This document shows, piece by piece, positions 59,037 through 64,000 of a stretch of 64,000 bases of DNA. The stretch comes from Flagellimonas okinawensis (lineage in GTDB: Bacteria > Bacteroidota > Bacteroidia > Flavobacteriales > Flavobacteriaceae). How positions within the stretch are numbered: the stretch's first letter is position 1; every line of letters starts with the position of its first letter. The stretch spans positions 1 to 64,000 of the forward strand of contig NZ_JARFVA010000006.1 in assembly GCF_029194005.1 (NCBI RefSeq), written 5' to 3'. A program made the translations under genes and the position numbers. Below the pieces are notes generated by a model. The model was given only the letters and a program-made list of their open reading frames with translations. It had not been told where the DNA came from and did not search any database.

Positions 59037-60662
59037 CTATCCTAAAAAGGGATATCTGTAATTTTTAGGTGGAAAGAATGTTTCTTTTATTGTTCTATTG
59101 CTTACCCATCTTAATAAATTCCATATTGAACCAGCTTTGTCATTTGTTCCTGATGCACGGGCACCGCCAAAGGGTTGTTGACCTACAACCGCTCCAGTAG
59201 GTTTGTCATTTATATAGAAATTTCCAGCTGCATTCTCTAATTTCTTAGTAGCTGCATCGATGACATAGCGATCGCCACTGAAAATGGCACCAGTTAGGGC
59301 ATATTCACCAGTTTGATCTACCAAATCTAAAACCGATTCCCAATCTTCGTCTTCAAACACATAAATGGTTATAATTGGACCAAATAATTCAGTACACATG
59401 GTTTCGTATAAAGGATTGGTGGTTACAATTACAGTTGGCTCAATAAAATAGCCCTTGGAATCGTCATATCCGCCGCCTATAATTATTTCAGCATCGACAT
59501 CTTTCCTAGCTTGTTCTATATAACCAGAAAGCTTTGTGAATGCTCTTTTATCAATAACCGCATTAATGAAATTGGAAGGGTCCTCTGGACTCCCCATTTT
59601 GAAAGAATTGATATCTTCCAGTATATGCGTTCTAACATCGTTCCATAGACTTTTAGGGATATAGGCTCTTGAAGCCGCACTACATTTTTGACCTTGGTAT
59701 TCAAAAGCACCTCTTGAAATTGCGGTGGCAACTTCTTGCGCATTTGCTGTTGGGTGTGCCCATATAAAGTCTTTTCCCCCAGTTTCTCCCACAATTCTGG
59801 GATACGTTTTATAGTTGTTTATATTATCACCAATAGTTTTCCAAAAACTATTAAATACGGGGGTGGAACCTGTAAAGTGAATTCCAGCAAGATTAGGGCT
59901 ATTAAGCAAAACATCGGAAATCATACTGGAACTACCAGTTACCATATTTATGACTCCATCGGGCAATCCAGCCTCTTTAAATAGTTCCATAATTACATTG
60001 GCCGAGTATATTTGGCTAGATGCAGGTTTCCAGATAACAACGTTGCCCATTAATGCTGCTGAAGCTGGTAAGTTTCCCGCTATTGCGGTAAAATTGAAAG
60101 GTGTTATAGCGTACACAAAGCCTTCTAAAGGTCGATACTCCATTCTGTTCCAAACACCAGCAGATGACAATGGCTGATTACTGTATATATCGGACATAAA
60201 TTGAACGTTGAAACGCAGAAAATCGATAAGTTCACAAGCTGAATCAATTTCGGCTTGGTATACATTTTTAGACTGGGCTATCATTGTCGCTGCATTTAGC
60301 CTATATCTATACGGACCAGCCAATAATTCGGCAGCTTTCAAAAAAATTGAAGCTCTTTGTTCCCATGAAATTTTGGCCCATTTCACACGTGCCTCTGCTG
60401 CTTTTTGTATAGCTAGTTCTATATGTTGCTTTTCGGCTTGATGATATTGGCCGATGCGATGTTTATTATCATGGGGAGGGTATATCCCTATTGTATTACC
60501 AGTTCTTATTTCCCCACCGCCTATATAAAAAGGAATGTCAACTTCTTGGTTGTACATTTCCTTGTAAGCTTCTAATACCAACTGTCTCTCTTCTGAATTG
60601 GGAGCATAGCTTTTAACTTTTTCGTTAATCGCTTGAGGAACATTAAAAGATCCTTTAGTCAT
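59037..60662 (-). CDS. pruA: L-glutamate gamma-semialdehyde (P5C) dehydrogenase
   Basis: A 541-aa ALDH-superfamily enzyme that oxidises glutamate semialdehyde to glutamate, completing proline breakdown. The catalytic Cys lies in EYQGQKCSAASRAY, the general base Glu in VGETGGKD and the NAD-binding segment in FTGSTPVFNSFW. The C-terminal QQPFGGARASGTNDKAGS is typical of the P5CDH group. It is 11 bases upstream of the cyclodeaminase gene. Confidence 0.92.
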   Translation of the reverse strand: MTKGSFNVPQAINEKVKSYAPNSEERQLVLEAYKEMYNQEVDIPFYIGGGEIRTGNTIGIYPPHDNKHRIGQYHQAEKQHIELAIQKAAEARVKWAKISWEQRASIFLKAAELLAGPYRYRLNAATMIAQSKNVYQAEIDSACELIDFLRFNVQFMSDIYSNQPLSSAGVWNRMEYRPLEGFVYAITPFNFTAIAGNLPASAALMGNVVIWKPASSQIYSANVIMELFKEAGLPDGVINMVTGSSSMISDVLLNSPNLAGIHFTGSTPVFNSFWKTIGDNINNYKTYPRIVGETGGKDFIWAHPTANAQEVATAISRGAFEYQGQKCSAASRAYIPKSLWNDVRTHILEDINSFKMGSPEDPSNFINAVIDKRAFTKLSGYIEQARKDVDAEIIIGGGYDDSKGYFIEPTVIVTTNPLYETMCTELFGPIITIYVFEDEDWESVLDLVDQTGEYALTGAIFSGDRYVIDAATKKLENAAGNFYINDKPTGAVVGQQPFGGARASGTNDKAGSIWNLLRWVSNRTIKETFFPPKNYRYPFLG

Positions 60663-60691
60663 GATTTTATTATTCTATCTAGATTATTCGT

Positions 60692-61678
60692 TTAAACTTT
60701 TATTACTATTTTACCTTTTTGTTTATTGGAGAGCATGTATTGATAGGCTTCAACCGTATCTTGAAAATCAAAAACTTTATCTACCAATGGTTTAAGCCGT
60801 CCTTCCTTAATTCTTTTAAGTACATAATCCGTCCCTTCTTTTAGTTCTTTTCTATCTATAACATGGTTGAACAAGGAATAAGCGTAGAGCGTAGCATTAT
60901 TTCTTACCAAATCAAGCAATGGAAATGTTGGGAATTCACCGCTTAACAATCCATAAATAGCCGCAGAGCCTCCAAAGGAAAGTAGTGGCATATACTGTTT
61001 AATAAATTCGGTATTACCAATGGGATCAAAAGAAAATTTGATTCCTTGGTCCCTCACAATTTCTTTTAGTTTTTCATTTGTGTTTTCCTCATTGGTTACA
61101 ATTACATGATCTGTTCCAAGTTCGTAAAGAAACTTTTTCTTTGCTTGCGTTCGCGTTGAGCCAATTACAATAGCTCCTGCATCTTTGGCCAATTTTAGTG
61201 CGCCTTGTCCGGCAGTACCAGAAGTTGCCGGAATAAAAACGCAATCTCCTTTTTTAACATTTCCCAATTTAAACAGGGCATAATAGGCCGTGAGATATTG
61301 CATCCAAAACGAAGTGGCTTCTTCTACTTCATAATTATCGGGAACTTTGGTTAAATACATTTCCGGAACTGTAGCATACTCACCTTGAACGCCATACTTT
61401 TGAGTATAAAAAGGAATAGAGGTTACTTTATCGCCTTTTTTGAATTTGGTGACATTGGGACCTACTTCAACAACCTCTCCCGTAGCTTCTGAACCAATGC
61501 GAGAAGGAAAAATAGGTTGAGTATAATGCATCCCATTAATAAATAAAATATCTGCTTGGTTTAATGAGAAGGCTTCTACCTTGAACAGAACTTCATCATT
61601 TTTTGGTTGTTGTATATCTACATTATCAAACTGTAAGACTTCAGGTCCTCCAATTTTATGGAATCTAATTGCTTTCAT
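60692..61678 (-). CDS. zinc-independent MDR oxidoreductase (quinone reductase-like)
   Basis: A 328-aa medium-chain dehydrogenase/reductase. It has a GroES-like N-terminal domain (GPEVLQFDNV, RIGSEATGEVVEVG) and a Rossmann domain with GTAGQGALKLAKDAGA. The usual zinc ligands are absent, so a quinone/enone reductase-like activity is likely. It overlaps the upstream cupin gene by 4 bases. Its substrate within the imino-acid cluster is unknown. Confidence 0.8.
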   Translation of the reverse strand: MKAIRFHKIGGPEVLQFDNVDIQQPKNDEVLFKVEAFSLNQADILFINGMHYTQPIFPSRIGSEATGEVVEVGPNVTKFKKGDKVTSIPFYTQKYGVQGEYATVPEMYLTKVPDNYEVEEATSFWMQYLTAYYALFKLGNVKKGDCVFIPATSGTAGQGALKLAKDAGAIVIGSTRTQAKKKFLYELGTDHVIVTNEENTNEKLKEIVRDQGIKFSFDPIGNTEFIKQYMPLLSFGGSAAIYGLLSGEFPTFPLLDLVRNNATLYAYSLFNHVIDRKELKEGTDYVLKRIKEGRLKPLVDKVFDFQDTVEAYQYMLSNKQKGKIVIKV

Positions 61679-62001
61679 ACTTTTTGGTTCAAAACATATA
61701 TAAGCCTTGTATCTTCTAGGACATTACCAGCCTGCAGTTCAAGCGCATTAATGTATACTACAGTTCCTTTTTTGAGATATCCTGCCACTGAGCCATCTTC
61801 GTTTAGCATTTCTATACAACCTTCTGTTACAATAGAGACTTCGTTAAATGGATGACGTGAAAATCCTTTCTCAGGGATACGAGAACCCTTTTTTAAGTAG
61901 ACAGTCCCAAAGGTGGTTAATACTCCAGCATTTTCATGAGTTAATAATTCATTGTTATAATAATCTTTTGGGTCTGGGTATATAATTTCTTTTAATATCA
62001 T
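61675..62001 (-). CDS. cupin-domain protein
   Basis: A 108-aa single-domain cupin (GSRIPEKGFSRHPFNEVSIVTEGCIEML, then VYINALELQAGNVLEDTRLIYVL). The first cupin motif keeps one His (SRHPFNE) but the second is weak, so metal binding is doubtful. It is translated with the MDR gene. A decayed relative lies directly upstream. Confidence 0.72.
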   Translation of the reverse strand: MILKEIIYPDPKDYYNNELLTHENAGVLTTFGTVYLKKGSRIPEKGFSRHPFNEVSIVTEGCIEMLNEDGSVAGYLKKGTVVYINALELQAGNVLEDTRLIYVLNQKV

Positions 62002-62031
62002 TTTATTAATATTGATGAGTTAATATAGATT

Positions 62032-62330
62032 TTACCTTTCGGGAAAAACTTCTTTTTTAAACATTATATAAATTAGCTTTGTATCTACTAAAATATACCC
62101 TGCATGCCCCTCTCTTTTATTTATCTTAAAAACATCACCAAACTTTAAAACAATCTTCTCTTTTAGTTTGTCTTCAAGAATGCATACTATTTTTACTTCT
62201 TAATACCTGGTATAGTCACTATCAAAAGGTATTCGAGCATTTTTTTTTAAAGGTGGCACCAAATTGGAGTTTCCAATCACCTTCATAATGTTTTAGTAAT
62301 TCCATTAGATAATCTTCTTAGGAACCAGAT
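62032..62330 (-). pseudogene. decayed cupin gene copy
   Basis: On the - strand the sequence can be aligned by eye to the downstream cupin. ELLKHYEGDWKLQFGATFKK matches its ELLTHENAG...FGTVYLKK. After a shift in a run of nine A the frame continues ARIPFDSDYTRY, meets a TAA, and goes on EVKIVCILED...FGDVF...GHAGYILVDTKLIYIMF. One frameshift and at least one stop break the gene. It looks like an old tandem duplicate. Confidence 0.7.
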
Positions 62331-62374
62331 GGGCAACTAAGTCTCGATAATACCAAAGGAATTATATTCTTCCT

Positions 62375-63172
62375 TTATTTGACAATTATTCTATTCCCAA
62401 AAACAAATTCTTCCTTAAAAAGTCCGAATTGCTCAATATCGGCACATGGAGGTGCTTCACAGCTCCATTTTCTAGAAGGTTTCCATCCAAAATTTCTTTT
62501 CAAATACGCGGCTTGTTCGGCTTGTTTTAATGACGCAAGAGAGGGGTCAATAACAGGAACTTGTAATTTTTCTTGAATTTTTTCGTAAAAGCCAAATTCT
62601 AATGTGCAACCAAGAATTATTGACTCGGCATGGTCTTCTTTTACCGCCATTTCAGCAGCCTTAAATAATTTACTAGCTGTTATATCATGATCTTTTTGAA
62701 ATTCGCAAACATTCATTTCTACACTTCTAAAAGAAGCCAAGTGCTCTCCATAACCATATTCTTTAATTGTAGAGTGCATTTCATGCTCCCACTTCGTTTG
62801 ACCTATGATTACGGAAAACTTATTTGATAATTTTAATGCAATCTCTATCGATGAATGAGAGGGGCCAACAACAACCATGTCCCCGGAAATTTCTCTTGCA
62901 TCCAATAGAAAAGGGTCATAAAAGCAACCAATAATCAGGGCGTCAAAACCTTCTTTAGAAGCCTGACGGGTTGCCTTAATCAATTCAGTTGCTATCAGAG
63001 CATTATATGTTCTGTATTCTAAATTGTCCATTAACCCAACACGTGAGGACATTGAGGTAACATGCACTTCAGTATTGGAAAACTTATTTTCCTTAATCAT
63101 TTCCGCAAAAATTGTGTCATATGCACTAAATCCGATTGGAGATAGGTACATGATCTTTAATGTGTCTTTCAT
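62375..63172 (-). CDS. Asp/Glu racemase (hydantoin racemase) superfamily protein
   Basis: A 265-aa racemase-type enzyme with the two catalytic Cys in IIGCFYDPF (about residue 83) and IILGCTLEFG (about 193). It resembles hydantoin/Asp-Glu racemases or related lyases that act on an acidic alpha-carbon. In this cluster it may interconvert D- and L-forms of an imino or amino acid before PRODH. The C-terminus is longer than in most (SRKWSCEAPPCADIEQFG), with extra Cys. Confidence 0.8.
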   Translation of the reverse strand: MKDTLKIMYLSPIGFSAYDTIFAEMIKENKFSNTEVHVTSMSSRVGLMDNLEYRTYNALIATELIKATRQASKEGFDALIIGCFYDPFLLDAREISGDMVVVGPSHSSIEIALKLSNKFSVIIGQTKWEHEMHSTIKEYGYGEHLASFRSVEMNVCEFQKDHDITASKLFKAAEMAVKEDHAESIILGCTLEFGFYEKIQEKLQVPVIDPSLASLKQAEQAAYLKRNFGWKPSRKWSCEAPPCADIEQFGLFKEEFVFGNRIIVK

Positions 63173-63210
63173 AATTAATTCTATTTTGGCAATTGTTTTA
63201 TTTAATCTGT

Positions 63211-64000
63211 TTAATTCATAATCTGTTCAATTTCACTTATCTCTTTAGGAATGTATTCGCCAATAAGATTGCTTCCGGAACGAGTTATAACATACTCATC
63301 TTCAATTCTTACTCCTCCAAAATCTAAGTACGATTCGATAGTGGGGAAATTCAAAAAGGGAGCACATTCCACATTATTCGATTTCCATTCATGGAATAAT
63401 TCTGGAATAAAATAAATCCCGGGTTCTACAGTAATGGTGAACCCTTCTTTTAGTCTTTTTCCTAGTCTTAATGACTTTAAACCAAATTGTTCAGATTTTA
63501 AAACCTCAGTATCATAGCCCACATTATTTTCTCCTAAGCTTTCCATATCGTGGACATCCAAGCCTATCATATGTCCCAATCCGTGAGGAAAAAACAATGC
63601 ATGAGCCCCAGTAGCTACTGCATCCTTAACATCCCCTTTCATTAAACCCAAATCTTTTAATCCCTCAGCTAATTTGTAACATGCAGCTAAATGAACATCC
63701 CTATAAAGCACATTGGGTTCCAGCATTTCTATTGCCCTTTTTTGGGCATCTAGTACAATTTGATAGATTTCTTTTTGTTTTGCACTAAACTTTCCTGAAA
63801 CAGGAATAGTTCTTGTGATGTCACCTGCATATCCTGAACTTGATAATCCGCCGAAATCACCCAATAGCAGTTGACCTCTTCGAAGCTCATTTGTATAATT
63901 AATATTGTGTAAAATTTGACCTTGAATCGAAACTATAGGAGGGTAAGCTGTTCTGCCTCCAGCACTAATTGCCGAACTTTCCAAAGCTCCAACTAAGTCT
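63211..64000 (-). CDS. M24-family metallopeptidase (Xaa-Pro aminopeptidase/prolidase-like), partial
   Basis: The C-terminal 260 or so residues of a pita-bread-fold peptidase. It has metal ligands D and D in LLGDFGGLSSSGYAGDITRT, H in FFPHGLGHMIGLDVHD, E in VEPGIYF and E in GGVRIEDEYV. The gene runs off the window end and the reading frame is open to base 64000, so its N-terminal creatinase-like domain is not seen. Cleavage of X-Pro bonds would supply proline to the genes downstream. Confidence 0.88.
   Translation of the reverse strand, partial: DLVGALESSAISAGGRTAYPPIVSIQGQILHNINYTNELRRGQLLLGDFGGLSSSGYAGDITRTIPVSGKFSAKQKEIYQIVLDAQKRAIEMLEPNVLYRDVHLAACYKLAEGLKDLGLMKGDVKDAVATGAHALFFPHGLGHMIGLDVHDMESLGENNVGYDTEVLKSEQFGLKSLRLGKRLKEGFTITVEPGIYFIPELFHEWKSNNVECAPFLNFPTIESYLDFGGVRIEDEYVITRSGSNLIGEYIPKEISEIEQIMN

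Noticed and set aside
1-64000. CRISPR array
   Set aside because: No regularly spaced direct repeats of CRISPR size were seen. The only regular ladder is the 24-bp palindrome array at 37918-38013, which has no spacer-like units.

Overview
The window looks like a mobile, accessory stretch of a Bacteroidota chromosome, most likely a Flavobacteriaceae-type organism. This rests on CTnDOT-like conjugation genes (TraE, F, G, I, J, K, M, N), an RteC regulator, BfmA/BtgA and MobB-type mobilization proteins, an IntDOT-like recombinase lacking the first catalytic Arg, Bacteroidota-only DUF families and TAnnTTTG-type -7 elements. No intact tRNA or rRNA gene and no CRISPR array is present. The genus cannot be assigned.

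Layout. 0-2.4 kb: IS21-family element. 2.4-6.1 kb: remnants (small membrane protein, DUF2188, S24 peptidase without its HTH) joined to a mobilization cassette (truncated BfmA, relaxase, T4 coupling protein). 6.1-17.7 kb: heavy-metal resistance island on the + strand (small His-rich secreted protein, CusA-type RND pump fused to its TolC-like outer-membrane factor, CusB-type lipoprotein adaptor, PII-like protein, two Fur-family regulators, STAS-like protein, P1B ATPase, CDF transporter). 17.8-25.6 kb: broken defence-like material: a WYL regulator cut short, a two-nuclease DUF2779 protein, an IS66 element carrying a DUF6398 passenger, an HNH nuclease lacking its 5' end, and a large-protein fragment. 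25.8-27.7 kb: second mobilization cassette in inverse orientation with an oriT-like hairpin region. 27.9-32.5 kb: small uncharacterised genes, some resembling immunity proteins. 32.6-36.2 kb: integrase remnant, HEPN protein, XRE regulator, tyrosine integrase and a tRNA-end-like att remnant. 36.3-38.0 kb: a fused AbiEi-like/Fic protein preceded by four palindromes at exact 24-bp spacing.

38.2-45.1 kb: conjugation operon traE-F-G-I-J-K-M-N (- strand). An N-acetylmuramoyl-L-alanine amidase diverges from it across a 25-bp palindrome. 46.0-49.9 kb: a complete type II CBASS operon (cap15, CD-NTase, cap2 E1/E2, cap3 JAB). Divergent from it (50.4-52.2 kb) is an overlapping triad: sigma-factor-like protein, 133-aa protein and ImmA/IrrE metalloprotease. 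This triad is a candidate control module unlike the described CapH/CapP or CapW systems. 52.3-55.6 kb: frameshifted small gene, DnaC-like ATPase, replication/primosome-like protein, excisionase-like HTH and RteC. 55.6-64 kb: proline/imino-acid catabolism cluster on the - strand (PRODH, NCS1 permease, ornithine cyclodeaminase family, P5C dehydrogenase, MDR oxidoreductase, cupin plus a decayed cupin copy, Asp/Glu racemase, M24 peptidase running off the window end).

The region reads as a composite of at least two integrative elements. Several junctions show paired truncated genes, and relaxase, coupling protein and transfer genes are distributed over separate segments. The points that most deserve follow-up are the CBASS plus sigma/ImmA locus, the AbiEi-Fic fusion with its operator ladder, and the Fe-S two-nuclease DUF2779/WYL pair.
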